Positions 24,849 through 37,329 of a stretch of DNA of 64,000 nucleotides are shown here, piece by piece (position 1 is the first letter of the stretch; each line of letters starts with the position of its first letter). The stretch comes from Cornus controversa (Eukaryota > Streptophyta > Magnoliopsida > Cornales > Cornaceae). The position numbers and the translations under genes were made by a program. The notes under the pieces were generated by a model. That model was not told where the DNA came from. It saw only the letters and a program-made list of their open reading frames with translations, and did not search any database. Location: NCBI GenBank assembly GCA_026545225.1, contig CM048849.1, positions 54,320,836-54,384,835 on the forward strand, in the 5' to 3' direction.

Positions 24849-27233
24849 TAATTAAGTGCATTACAAGATAAAATGGAATAACTGATTATATAAAAAGAAA
24901 TACAGAAATTAATATGTATCAATGAACGTATCTTCAAGTCCCTAAAATATAGTTTCTTTGCTTCGTCGTCTAAGAGTCCAAGTCGTACTCAACTTCAGCC
25001 TCACGTAATCTCCACAACTATCCTACCATAGCTTGCTTTGCATAGAGTCCATAATTGCACAAAGTCTTCAATTTAATCGTAATACATCTCAGACTTAGAG
25101 GAGACCATTTTATATATATATATATATATGTCACATAATATTTCATATATATCTGAAGTCTTCAAATATTGCCTTAAGAGTCCAAAGCACCCAAAACTCT
25201 ATCCTATCAGCATTCTAGAGTCTAAATCCCAATCTACCTTATCTTCATGTATAACCAACTATGTAGTAGTTCACACTTACATGGAGTCATTGTTTAATAC
25301 AAATTGATCCATATGTATACATATTCTATATAACCACCTCAAGTCCACTTGGTGATAAAAGTCTTTATAAAACCATTCTTCTAAAGTCTTATCTACATCC
25401 AAATTTGAGAGTCCAACTCCAATCAACCACTACATCATCCTTATCAATTGAATAACTGCACCAATTTAATTAGGATAAATTACACTGACCTCCCATCTTT
25501 TTTGTTATATTACACTAATCTCCCTTGAGATTTGAATACGAGAGATAACATAAACTTCCCTTCCGTTAGTGGTCAACATAGTCATTGACGAAAAATTATG
25601 ATGTCAGCAATTTGTATATTTTAAATTCCTGTTCTACCCTTGAAAAATATGCAAAGATGTAATTATCCCTATGAAATCACATGAAATACTTTAATACCTT
25701 CTTTAACTGAATAAAGTTGACAAAATTATCTCCTTCTTCTTTTTATCATTTCAAAAAGTCAAAAATTAATCTCTAGTGAAGGTTGCCAACAATAATTTCT
25801 AGTGGCAAGAGAGAGAAGTGATAAAATATTTTTTTCTCCTTTTTTCTTTCCACCATCACCCTCTCCCTACTTTTTCTCTTCACTTAATTCAATCGAGAAT
25901 TAAGATCTTGAAATTAGAGAGTTAAATTGTGTGGCTTGGCTTCATTGGAACGTATATGTGATTTCAGAATTGAGTTTAGAATAATTATGGTTAAATTATT
26001 TGAATTGGAGATTCTGAGTTCAATTTATGGAATAAATTTTTTTTTATTCTTTTTTTACGTTTTTAAAAGTCACAGTACAAAAGTTCGTTGTTTTGATTAC
26101 ACACACACTAGTATACAAAATTACAGAGTCAAGTAGCCAACCCATGTATAAAAGCTAGTAGCCAGCCAACCCATTTATTCTTTTCAATTTACGGCCATAT
26201 CTCTAAAAAAATATTGTTGTTCTCCTTGGTTACATACATAAATATAAACTCATTTCAATTCATGGATTTGTTTGTTAAATTTATGAATAGCAGATTCTTC
26301 ACTTATTTATTTAAACTACAATTGGGTTTAAATTGTCAAAAATATTTTATTTTCATCAATTTTAGATTTTGTTTTCTAAATGAACTGTTGAGCTCAGATG
26401 TGTCGTTAATGATAGTTAAGCGAAAGGAGAAAGTTGACCTGACGTTGGAATACAATTGGGTAATGGAATTGAACCTGTATCAACGTTATGCAACAGAATC
26501 GGTTATTGTCGTCGTGAATTTTTTTTGATCTCGCACATAAGATCCAAAATCTACCGATACGCAATGTGTTAATATATAATCCAATAAAGATGATTTTTTA
26601 GTAAATTAAAGTGATTTTTATTGAATTTTTTAAGACTATTTAACACATGTAATAACATTTATAATTGTTAAGTGGTTGATCTAATTTTTTTATTAAATTA
26701 ATGAATAATAATAAATTTAAGTATTAAATAAATGAACATTAATACCATCACTATATAATATGTGAGAAATACTAATAAAAAAATTAAGAAAAATATAATA
26801 CAGAATAAAAAAATTAAGAAAAATTATAATACAAGTACAACAAAAATTATAAACCATAACATATATATTATATGATGTGTATATACTGAATTATTTAGTT
26901 AATATACGACCTGTATCCCATTATAGAAAAAAAAAATGACAAATCGTCCTCTTTGGCCAATAAGAGAAGAAAAGATACGAAGAAGTTAATGAATATACTC
27001 CCTCTGTCAGACACATCAAGAAAGGTCTCCATCTTTGTCTCTGGATTTTTTTTTTACTTTTTTTCTTTATTCCACTGTATTAGAATCTAGATGCAGAGAT
27101 TTCAAGTAATTTGAGTTTCGGATGTAAGATGTGAGCTGTCAAGTATTGTCTTTTTCTTTTCCAATCGTTGCCGGGAGATTTGATCGGTTCTGCCTCAAAA
27201 GTCGGCCATTTCAACCGGCGAACTGGCCGGTTC
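24849..27233. other. gene-free AT-rich intergenic DNA
   Basis: No gene, RNA or complete element can be supported. There is a TA run near 25110-25128, and about 25470-25620 resembles a dispersed plant repeat without clear ends. The small frames near 25927-26528 are Phe/Leu/Asn-rich by base composition only and show no family features. Confidence 0.5.
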
Positions 27234-27712
27234 TTTAGGCATCATTTGGATTAAAAATTTTGAAATGATAAGGAGAGAAAAAAATATAAAGAGGATTTTT
27301 GTGTTTGTGTACTTTTAAATGAATAGAAAAGAGAGAATTGGGAGAATTCCTTGTATTATATCCTTCCAAAAAAAATGAGAATATTGAAAGGAAAATAATA
27401 GTGAGTTAAGTGGTACTTTCATAATTTCAAAAATGTTCTTAACAATTAAAAAAGTAAAATTATTATTCCACCTATGTCTCATAAATATAAAGGGATATAA
27501 CAGTAATTTGGTTTTTATCCTTTCTTTTCTTTTTCTCCCATATCTTATCCAAACAAATACTGTATTTTCTTTTCCTTTCTCTCTTTTTTATCCAAACACA
27601 AATATTAGTGATTGTTATCTCTCTTTTCTTTTCTTTTCTCTCATAACTAATGTTATCCACTATTTTCTTTTCTCTCTTTCCTATCTAAACGAAGTCTTAA
27701 AAATCGGCCAGT
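27234..27712. mobile_element. MITE-like foldback, hAT style
   Basis: The left end GGCATCATTTGGATTA and the right end TATCTAAACGAAGTCTT are imperfect inverted repeats of the CGTTTGGAT type common to plant hAT-derived MITEs. The two halves are roughly complementary pyrimidine-rich and purine-rich blocks (GGAGAGAAAAAA against TTTTCTCTCC), which gives a long imperfect hairpin. No transposase and no clear 8-bp target duplication. Confidence 0.4.
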
Positions 27713-28119
27713 TCTCACTTGCATAGTCTTAATAACGGAATCGATCGATACCGTTGCGAACCAACCAGTTCACAAAACCATAAGTAATAATCATTGTCAA
27801 TAAAAGCCCATTCACAAAACCATAGGTAAGAATTATTGTCAATAAAAGCCAATCTTTTGTGCGAGTAGAATGAGATTGAAAATTTGTACCTACCTAATTA
27901 TGTTCTAGATTGATTGGATAGAGATTTGGAAAAAGTCGCATAGGTTTTTTTGGGGGGGAAGGGAAAAAAAAATTGGTTCGTTTAACCCAAAAATCCACCC
28001 AACATGAAATATTCAGGTTTGGGTTAACCTGAACACGGTCCAACTTCGGTTTACCCAATCTCAATCTAGAATCGGGTTGGGTTCAGCCTCGAGTTGGGCT
28101 GCCCAATTTACACTCCTAC

Positions 28120-28815
28120 TTTTAGTTTCATCGATTCTTATCATTATTTGATTTTAGATGTGTCTTAACTAACTAAAATTTAAATAGTTTTATTTTCGTG
28201 AAAAATTGTACCTTAGAGGTTTTAATTTCTTTGAACTTCTTTTTCTTTTACCCCTCTCCTAATGAGTTTCCACTTTTTAGAGGTTTTACTGATTTTGTTT
28301 TTAGTTTCAAGTTTTTATCAGTATTTGAATCTGACTGTGTCTTAACTTACTAAAATTTAGAAAGTCTTATTTTGATGGAAAATTGTACCTTACGAGTTTA
28401 AATTTCTTTGAACTTCTTTTTCTTTTACCCCTCTCCTAATGAGTTTCCACTTTTTAGAGGTTTTGCTGATTTTTGTTTTTAGTTTCGTAAGTTCTTATCA
28501 TTATTTGAATCTAACTGTGTCCTAACTAACTAAAATTTAGAAAGTCTTGTTTTGATAGAAAATTGTACTTTTTCTTTGAAGTTCTTTTTCTTTTACCCCT
28601 CTCCTAATGAGTTTTCACTTTTCAGAGGTTTTACTGATTTTTGTTTTGAGTTTCACGAGTTCTTATCATTATTTGAATCTAATTGTCTTAACTAACTAAA
28701 ATTTAGAAAGTCTTATTTTGATGGAAAATTGTACTTTAAAAGTTTAAATTTCTTTGAAATTCTTTTTCTTTTACCCCTCTCTCAATGAGTTTTAACATTT
28801 TAGAGGTTTTACTTA
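28120..28815. repeat. tandem repeat, about 4 copies of 165-180 bp
   Basis: The block CTTTTACCCCTCTC recurs at about 28246, 28422, 28590 and 28768, each time within the same longer context (AACTAACTAAAATTTA before it, TTTTTAGAGGTTTTACTGATT after it). Spacings are about 177, 168 and 178 bp, in the range of plant satellite monomers. There are only four copies and no coding content. Confidence 0.85.
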
Positions 28816-29632
28816 GAGTCCAACTTGGAGTATTTGGTATGGTATTTTACCACCTTATTATACACATGCATGTATATAAATTGTATAAATGACGTGTGTA
28901 GGTGCAAAAAATTTGTTGACCAAGTTTAGTCAAACAAAATATACCGACACTCGAAATATGAAGGAAAAGAAATTGAAGTAATTCTCGAAAAGAGTTGAAT
29001 GGCCTTTATTGGGGCCTTTGCCCCTTTATTTATACAAAGATTTTGTATGGAATCTCAATTGGATTCTAATTAAAGCTAATTTTCATCTTATCCATTAATT
29101 TTCTTTGTTTGAATTGGACTTTACTTTGCCCAAACATCTATTTTAACGCGTTGTTCAATAGGAAACGAACTCTGCTGGGATCTAATAGGCTATCTTTGGG
29201 ATCTAATGGCTTTCTTTACTTATCGCCGCTACTTACAGCCGTGGTCAAATTTTGGGATCGACCCAACTTACTAGGTATAACAGATCGGGTATTTGTCTTT
29301 TAATTCAAAAGTTTAAACTATTGGATAGTGTTGCATACCCACCCTTATATATCCAAATCATTTTAATTCAAAAGTCTAAAATATTAAATAGTGTTGTATG
29401 TCCACTCTTATGTGTCCAAATTATTATTCATCCAGATCCTATGTAAGACAAGCGAGCCCCTCTAATACGAAACCTTTACGACAAGACAAGTTATTGGTCT
29501 ACCACGAATACCATGGTGCTTGATAGGTGGCGAACTTTGATTGGGAGCTCGCTTGCATAGATGTCATTCGGGGTGGACCAAGGAGTAGATTTGACTCTGA
29601 TACGAAATATAGCGGGTCACTCTTTAATTGGT
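28816..29632. other. unassigned, possible retroelement fragment
   Basis: No gene. The stretch has retroelement flavour: TTTATTTATACAAAG near 29025, and TGACTCTGATACGAAAT near 29590 that resembles a decayed primer-binding-site complement. It also contains a short direct duplication (TTTTAATTCAAAAGT near 29299 and 29363). No repeat pair or domain was found. Confidence 0.3.
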
Positions 29633-30785
29633 AGATAGTTTCTCCCACAGATTTTAGAAATCGCTCCTCACATTCCATGGTTGAGCTTCGCAAGTTCTGG
29701 AGGGGATACCTTAGAATTCCACAGGGTACCGTATTGTATTAAAATCCATTTCAGAGGTGGCGTTTAGTTGAACCTATTTGGGCTATTCTTTTTCTATTTA
29801 TTCTGTTTACCATATATTTGTACCGATGACTCTTTGACCCAAGGGATACTAAAATTTGTGCTTTAAAAAGTTCTATTTCTCAATTTTTTTACTTATTTCT
29901 CTCTTTGGGAGAAGAATTAACACAGCGAGAGCTTGACAAATCTAGGATTGCATAAATTCAACGCTTTTGTAAGATATTTTCTAATGTAAAAAAATTTACC
30001 AAATAGAAAAAAAAAAAAAAAAGTTACATTTTGCTCCTAAAGAAACTCTATCGTGCTTAGATCACCTAACACTAGTAAATATTTTATAGAGTACAAATGT
30101 GATTCCACATTTTCTGACTGCAAGTTCTCTGTGCAGATCAGAGTCAGGCCCATGATTGCCACCTCTTGCCTAGCATTATTGTCCTATCTTATAACAATTT
30201 TTATAACTATGTCGCTGAGCGTTTGTGTGCATGTGTATTTTTTTTTTATCTGTATTATAAGCTCATTTTTGCACTGTCAACTTGAATACACGTACAGTTC
30301 TACGTACAATAACCTGTCAACTGGGTTGAAGGATATTGTCTGGAGATCAGGAAATCAAACAATGGAACAAGGAAATGAAGGTTAGTATATGATACTATGG
30401 CTGTTACAAGATAATTACTTCGATTGAGTACTCTTTAATAGTTTTCTAAATGATGCAACGACCAAGTTGGAGAATATTTTTCTGCAACAATTATGCACCA
30501 CAAGGACAAACTTTGTTTATACGAAAATTGTTCGTCAGATGATTGGAATGTCCTCATGGTTGCACAGCTTCTATTAGCCTGGGAGATTGCATGGGAGTTA
30601 CACCCATTTACATGTTCAGCACATGTTCATGGGCATGCATGATACACATGAAATATGGCTATTAAATCATTTTTCACACAACTTACTTTGCATAACATGT
30701 TAATTGTTGTCTTATAGATAAATTACTTTGAAGATAGTGGCTTACAGGACATGAATTATTGTTCTCATTCTCTGTTTAGAGGAGA
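29633..30785 (+). pseudogene. partial duplicate of the CIPK23-like gene (exons 13-14 with introns)
   Basis: This stretch matches the 3' part of the kinase gene (about 42383-43668) and is in the same orientation. The exon 13 copy lies at about 29651-29731 after the same CCACAG acceptor, and the exon 14 copy at 30298-30380 with the same splice boundaries. It ends at the point corresponding to the exon 15 acceptor. Because introns 13 and 14 are included, this is a DNA-level duplication and not a retrocopy. It is not functional: exon 13 has a lost base (GCTCCTCAC where the gene has GCTCCCTCAC) and a gained base (AAGTTCTGG for AAGTCTGG), and exon 14 has four extra bases after TTCTAC. No kinase domain is present. 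By eye it is about 85 percent identical to the gene. Confidence 0.88.
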
Positions 30786-32061
30786 GAAGCAGCGAGCGAC
30801 GGGTAGAGACAGATAGGAGGGAGCGATTAATTTGGCTCTGTTACCAAGAAGATAATTTTTGTGTAATGGCCTACTCAAATACTCAATTAAAAATTGATTG
30901 AAGACAGGGATAGATCAGAAATGATAATTGTGTAATTTGAAAAATAATAATTATTCATCGGTAAAGTTAAGGTTAGAAATGTCATTTCTTCTCAAATGAG
31001 AGTACAAACGTAAAAAAAAAAATGAGTACGAATATAGCCTCCCTATATTAGATTTTGATCTTGTGTCTCGTACTACCCTTAATACATTTATTAAAAAGTC
31101 AACACTTCTCTTGCTAATCTAATAATGTTCTTACTAATCTAATTGAACTGAAAAAAATAATTTCGTGTGTTACGAGTACGTCTACAATACATCCGATGTA
31201 AATACACCGAGTAAATGTAGACCTTGCATGTTATACACGTGTGGTGGGATTCACTTTGTGTGTTGTACATGCACAGTCCAAATTTATTTGGTATATTCAT
31301 ACCAGATGTATTATAGATCTTATCGTGGTTCACACATAGAGTCACCCCAAACCATATATATATATATATATATATATGACTATTAGAACATGGACTTCCT
31401 TTAAGCAGCGCAAAACAAGTTTAATATAAAAATAATTCAAGGAACACACATATTGTCCATTTCTTCGTATTCAATTTGGCAGCCATGAAGACCCTTTAAT
31501 CATATCTTATAACTTTTCCCACCTATGAAATTTCCAGCTAAGCAAACAGATAAACTTCCCTGATAAACTTTGTGAAATCTTTACAGAATGTCCTACAAAA
31601 ATTTCCCCTTTCTAAATACCTCTCTAATTCTTTTTTTATTTCTCTTCTTCTTCAAGTTTTTTTGATTCCTTCGAAAAAATTTCCCTTGAAATTTGAGAAG
31701 TTAAAGTATCACAATTCCACGGAAAAATAAAAAGGCAAAATAAAAAACAGTACCAGTTATAGACGGGAGGTTTCTCATTTTTCAGGAAAACAAAATCTTT
31801 ATAAAAAAAATTGAAGAAGGAGAAGAAAACCAAACACAAAGGTATTCTAGACACCAATTGTCGTGAAAAATACTCTTGTTTATCCTCTCTAATTAATATA
31901 ACCTCAAATCCTTCATGGGCCGAAAACGTAGTTTGGGCTTTTAAAAATGTATGGGATTAGGCCCATAACAAATTCAATTATATAATTTTGGATTGGGCTT
32001 GGGTCTAACTAATTGCATGTAATTGATTTAGAGTGCAATTCTTTTTAGATGTGAATATGTG
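30786..32061. other. AT-rich intergenic DNA with MITE end
   Basis: No gene. About 30960-31047 matches, in reverse complement, the first 80 bp or so of the 45578-46488 MITE (ending ACGAATATAGCCTCCC), so it is a decayed end of that family. A TA run lies at about 31354-31377. The small opposed frames at 31139-31386 are low-information. Confidence 0.45.
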
Positions 32062-32222
32062 ATATTTCTTTCTTCTTTTTTTTTTTTTTTTGGCAAGGCA
32101 ATGTAAGTTTGTTTGTGTTAGCAATTAGTTGGGGGAGGGGGGAATCGAACATAGGCGGGCAGCACAAATGTGCAAGCTCCTGTCCACTGGGCCACAAAGC
32201 CACGCCTATATTTCTTTCTTCT
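32062..32222 (-). mobile_element. tRNA-derived SINE with perfect target duplication
   Basis: The minus-strand body (32077-32207) starts GGCGTGGCTTTGTGG. It carries an RNA polymerase III A box (TGGCCCAGTGG) and B box (GTTCGATTCC) at tRNA-like spacing, and ends in a poly-A tail seen as T's at 32077-32091 on the + strand. It is flanked by a perfect 15-bp direct repeat, ATATTTCTTTCTTCT, at 32062-32076 and 32208-32222, which proves insertion by target-primed reverse transcription. The body is about 130 bp, typical of plant SINEs. The intact duplication points to a fairly recent insertion. The exact SINE family is not assigned. Confidence 0.88.
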
Positions 32223-33749
32223 CACGAGAGAAATTGAGGATAAATAAGGAATGATGTCCAAGGAAAAGTGGCGCAAACCCTGGTAGAAATTCGAATTTGT
32301 GATTTGTGATTTTCACAAGGGACCGTTATATTTTGAGCTTGGGATGTGGGCCTTGTTTTCTTTTGGGTTGGGCAAACCTTGTTTTCTTGCTTATAAGCTT
32401 CATTTGAATTGGACCTTCACTGGGCCAATCTCAACCTCTACATATATTACTTCTTTTATTATTGAAAATGTGATTTATCTGCTGCTGCCGTGTAATGGGA
32501 GTAATTCCACAAACATCAGAGATTCCTTAAATATAGGAATTCCACCGATGATAAAACTCTTTTTTTTATTATTATAGAAAATCATAAAAAATGAATCTTA
32601 TTAGTGGTGAGATTCTTCCAATACACGGAATCCTAGTGGTATATAATAATTTATCGAGGAAGATATAGGGGTGGGCCCCCCAAAATTTTTATTATACTCC
32701 TAAAAAAATAATTAATTTTAAATAGTACCCTAAAATTTATTAAGATTTTTAATTTGGCCTCCCAAATCTTTTCAAAACACTCATATATTGACCCAAATAG
32801 AGAATTTGAAAATAAATTTAGCTCGTGTCCCCTTAAAAAAAATAATTTAAACTTAGACCTTGTAGCTTTTGAACACCCAAATATTATGAAATAAAAATTT
32901 AAATTCATTAACATTGTAATCCTTACCACAACAAATCGTTATTTCATTTACATATACATATGTACAATATCTATTATATTAATTCAAGATAGAAATACAC
33001 TAATGCCCTCTCATATTCAATAAAAATACATGAACCTTTCTTATCAAATGTTTTTTGTAAATTAATGTTTACAAGAAAAACATCTAGAATTATCTATCAA
33101 TTTTTATTTGCTAAATGACAAATTGAAAGGAAGAAAAACAAGTGTTGTGAGATTGTAAACCACAACACTGGTTGTATATACCAAAACTTTTAATGGTCAT
33201 TTACTAACAAATAAAAAATTATATTATTAATTTTTATATAAGTCACTAAAGAAATAATCTTATTTTATTAAAACTTGTGAGATTTTGTTTAGTTAAAATC
33301 ATTATTTTTTTGTAATCTTTCATCTAAGTAAAAATAATATATCTTTCTAAAGTGAAATCAAATCACTCAAAATCTTTTTCTAAAAATTGAATTTTTGAAA
33401 AACGGAAACCGTGTTTTTTTTCCTTTACTTCTTCACTTTTTATTGTAACTTATCATTTCATATTCTCAATTTTTTTCTTTCTTACATCAATTTTTTGTCT
33501 AGTTATTTAAGTTATATTTTTCTCAATTTTGATTTTTTTTTTTTTTCTGAACAATTTCATAGTGCAAATTTGACCCTTTTAAAGTAAATTTTCTCGCCGC
33601 CCGACTGACAGTTTTAACACATGTATCAAAAATGGAAAAAAAAGGAGTGCATTTGTAAGTAAATAAAATAAATAAATAAAAAGTTGTGAATATCACCTCC
33701 TAACAAACCTACGATTGGAATAGACAATAGACGCCGCATGTGCGTTAAT
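32223..33749. other. gene-free AT-rich stretch
   Basis: Nothing with coding or RNA features. About 32660-32930 resembles a degraded dispersed repeat (GGGCCCCCCAAAATTTTTATTATACTCC, repeated CCCAAAT motifs) without visible ends. Confidence 0.45.
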
Positions 33750-33940
33750 GACTAATGTCTCTTTCTCACTATGCAGTTTTGTGGCCCTCAACATCTCGCC
33801 CTATCTGCATTATTGCCTAACGTCTTTTTCTCATTATGCATCTTCGTGGCCATGAATACGTCTCTCTCTCTCTCTCTCTCTCTCCCATGGCTAGTGTCTT
33901 TTTCTCATTAGGCAGGAACATCTCTCTCTCTCTTCCCCTC
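33750..33940. repeat. short tandem repeat with CT microsatellite
   Basis: Three imperfect copies of a 60-75 bp unit containing GTCTTTTTCTCATTATGCA start near 33755, 33820 and 33893. CT runs occur at about 33860-33886 and 33920-33932. Confidence 0.65.
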
Positions 33941-35009
33941 CCTCCGCGGGTATATAATACATGTATACTCTCTTCTCTCAATTTAATCGTCCCTCTTCTT
34001 ATTTTTCTCATCCTAATTTAAATTTTTTTTGTTTAAAAAAAAGTCATATAATTACTGTATATCTTTCCACAAATATCATTTGACTATTTGAGATTGGACA
34101 ATTTGTCAAATTATAAAAGCTTCCATATTTTTTTTCTCCGATAGGCCAAAATTTTCCGGACACTGCATATATAGACTTAAAATCGTGACTTTGCGTTAAA
34201 TCATGTTAAAAGAAAGGAGTATAAAAATATACATATATTCCGGCGTGGCACTAAATAAGAAACTCAATCAAGTTAAATACTTATTTTTTGATTCAAAATC
34301 ATAAATCATTGGGTGATGTTGTCTACCACTTACTTATAAGTCTTAAGACTATTCACATCTCTATCAGGACTCGCTTCGTGTAATTTGAGGTCTTAGACGA
34401 ATATGTAAAAATGACCTTTAAATATTTAATATTTAAATATTAAATAATAGTTAATAACTTTTGTTTAAAAATCATATCATTGTTTTGAGCTCTTTAATTT
34501 TTTAGAGTTTAAGGTAGAAAAACAAGGGTTAGATGAAAAGTTTTATCGGTATAAATTAACTGTTAGATATACAAAGAGCTACTATTAATACATTCTATTA
34601 GTTAGGTTCCACGAATATAAGATGAATACAAATATATACAGCGGCCCAACATTATTACATCTTGTTGGTTGTGATGAGGAGATAGAGAAAATAAAAAAAT
34701 AAAAAAAACCGTGAGGAGAAATAAGGATAAAAAAATAAAAGGATAAAAATTAAGAGTTTTAAGAGAAAATTAGGAGGGATGAAAACCAATTATGAGTTTG
34801 ATAGGAATAAACATAGGATGATTAAATTGTAGGGTCCAAGATAAATAAAAATTCTTAGGGGCTATATTAATAGATTTTATTGGCTTCGAGCCTTAGGAGA
34901 TTGTCTAAGGGTCAGACCCGACTCTAATCCTTATCACAAATAAGGAATGGGATTGGTCACTTGTAATTTTTTTTACTATTTTATATTATAGACCATCCCT
35001 GTGCTAATA

Positions 35010-35530
35010 TTTATTTTTTTGAAGTCATTTTTAATGATTTCATCCAATGTTAATTTTAAGGGTCATCTTTGCATCCTACCCTCAAATTAATCAACCCCCT
35101 CTTCTCACCTGTGTATCTATAGATTTTCTATGTATATGTCTATATCACTTAAGTCTATTATCTCTAATCTTATCACTAATAGTTGTTACACCTAATTTCT
35201 TATCTTTTCTCGCCACTCTCATCATCCATCTTAACATCCTCATTTTCGTTATATGAATTCCTTATTCTTACTTCTTTTTTAACTTCGAACACTTCGCATC
35301 ATATATAATAGTTGGCCTAATAATTGTTTTATAAAAAATTTCTTTTAGGTTGTATGATATTATTTGTTTTAACTTTGATTGTCACCATTTTACTCGGCAT
35401 GCATGTGTCAATTTCACTAGTTATATCACCATCTATCCCTCCATCCTTTTGTATTAATATTAATGATCCTAAATAATTCATCTTTTTTTATCAACCTTAA
35501 ATATCAAAACTGTTCACTTTGAATAATCAT
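35010..35530 (-). mobile_element. LINE fragment, RTE-like reverse transcriptase 3' end
   Basis: The minus strand gives peptide pieces of the region downstream of the reverse transcriptase core that is typical of plant RTE-type LINEs: a MLRWM-like block, an ISDKIRDNRLKW block followed by a RHIHRKS-like block (the family has LRENRLRWFGHVQRR), and upstream a RPTIIYDAKC block (family IRPAMLYGAECW). The frames are broken by stops and shifts. There is no 5' end and no recognisable tail, so it is a truncated dead copy. Confidence 0.68.
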
Positions 35531-36054
35531 TTTATTTTGAAGTGTATGTGCGTATGTGACATACAAAACTGTGTGCCTAATGCCCTAATATGAAAAATAA
35601 ACTAATCGTAAGCCTATATTTTTTTTACCAAATTCTCTTACCAAAAAAACATATATCTTTTCACAAAATTCAGTATTTTATATTTTTTTCCTCAGTATTT
35701 TATAATTAACTGTTGGATTGAATGTTCTTCCAAGACAAGTTTAGAATATGATAAAAATATAAGATGACCTTTAAATTAAATTTTCACCCTACTAAAATTA
35801 TAATAATAAAAGAGTTTATTTTTACTACTTTTAACCTGTGGTGATATATAACATATTCTGACACACGATTTACCATATCAATAAGATAGAAAAACAAATA
35901 AACCACTGCGACAAATATGTCATTACCCTTAAATTTGCAAATTTGGGTAATTAGTCATATATTAAGTTTTTCTTTTCTGGTAGTGGTATTCACGCTCCAA
36001 ACAATATTATATGCTCCACTCTCATTCTCACTAAAACAAAATGACAACAAAACC

Positions 36055-36085
36055 CCTCTCTCTCTCTCTCTCTAATCTCTCTCTT

Positions 36086-36124
<39 letters not shown>
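36055..36124. repeat. CT and TA microsatellites
   Basis: A CT-rich run (about 36055-36105) is directly followed by a TA run (about 36106-36124). Similar CT runs lie near 36195-36210. They lie about 2 kb upstream of the kinase start codon, so a promoter role is possible but unsupported. Confidence 0.75.
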
Positions 36125-37329
36125 TTGCTCCAACAGTCAACATGACACACTAGCTCTCTTTTCCTGTCTATCTCTATATTTCTCTCCTCCTCTCGTGCGC
36201 TCTCTCTCTCAGATTCAATTTTGGAAGAGTATTCTTGATGATTTTGATCTCTCTATGCTTCCCCCACTAGCTGCTCATATCATACAGTTCTTAATATTTT
36301 TTAATTTATTATCTGAAAAAGCTGCAAATAACTAAATGTGAAGTCATTTATCACAAAAGAGTAGAAATATTTTAAAAGTCAAAATCTTACATGAGATGGG
36401 ACTATTATCTGTACAAAATCATTAAAATTGACAAATGGAAACACAAAGTTATTGAACATAGATTAAAACATAAAATTATCAATTTCATCATTTAGAATTA
36501 TGTCTATCATGATATTACTAAATGCCATTAATTTCGACTTTTGAATTAGTAAAGTTTGCAGTAGTGATGAGTAAAGAGAATTTTGTTCTTTTTGTTAAGG
36601 TGATTGTTATTAGGGTTTGTAGGAAAAAGGAGAGAAGAAAAACTGTCAAGAAAGAGTGAGTTTTTTGTCATTTTAATTTAATAAAATATGGGTGAAGTGC
36701 CGAGTATTTTTCTTTGGAGAATCTTTTTTGTAAAGTTATTAAAATTATTATTATTGTTATTTGTTTAGTCATGTATTAAATTAAATTCTTCTTCGTTCAA
36801 TAGGGTTTGTCTTTTTTGGTTGACTAATTTGCAGGTTTGATCTTTCATTCATTATTGTATCTCCTCTCTTCTGTTTCTTTTCATTTCGTTGGGTAGTGTT
36901 TGTGTCAGTCTTGCAGCTATTTTTCACTTTCCATTTATTCGACCCATTCCCCCATGTCATGGTGGAGAGAGTAGAGAGAGAAACGAGTGCCCGAGAGTGG
37001 AGAAGAAAAAGAGATGCCATTCCAAAGATTTATTTCTAAGTTATAAAAAAATCTTATCTTTTATCATTAAAAAAAATAATTATTGGATCATAAAAAAAGT
37101 AATTATCGGAATTCAGTTCATGCAAAACGAATATTTTATTAACTTCCGGAAAAAGAAAAAGGGATATTATATTGACTATGAATTATAAAACAAGAAAAAT
37201 TGTTCTATCTGTTTTCATTGACTTGTACAAGAGAGTATCAGTCTACCGAAAATATGGATCAATCCTAGCCGTCAGTTTAACCTTTTTTTTACTCTACGTG
37301 TCATCCTATTAGCAAATATAAAAAACAAA

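Noticed and set aside
25470-25640. A possible MITE related to 47230-47480 (both have TTGAC-G-CA-TGACGTCA-like and GACCTCCC/TTTGCCC motifs)
   Set aside because: No inverted ends or target duplications could be placed and the similarity is too weak by eye.
28130-28815. CRISPR-like repeat/spacer pattern
   Set aside because: The copies are contiguous repeats of 165-180 bp without unique spacers, in a plant nuclear genome.
36781-37188. Opposed small frames of 79 and 99 codons upstream of the kinase
   Set aside because: Low-complexity composition, no family features, and located in the promoter or leader region.
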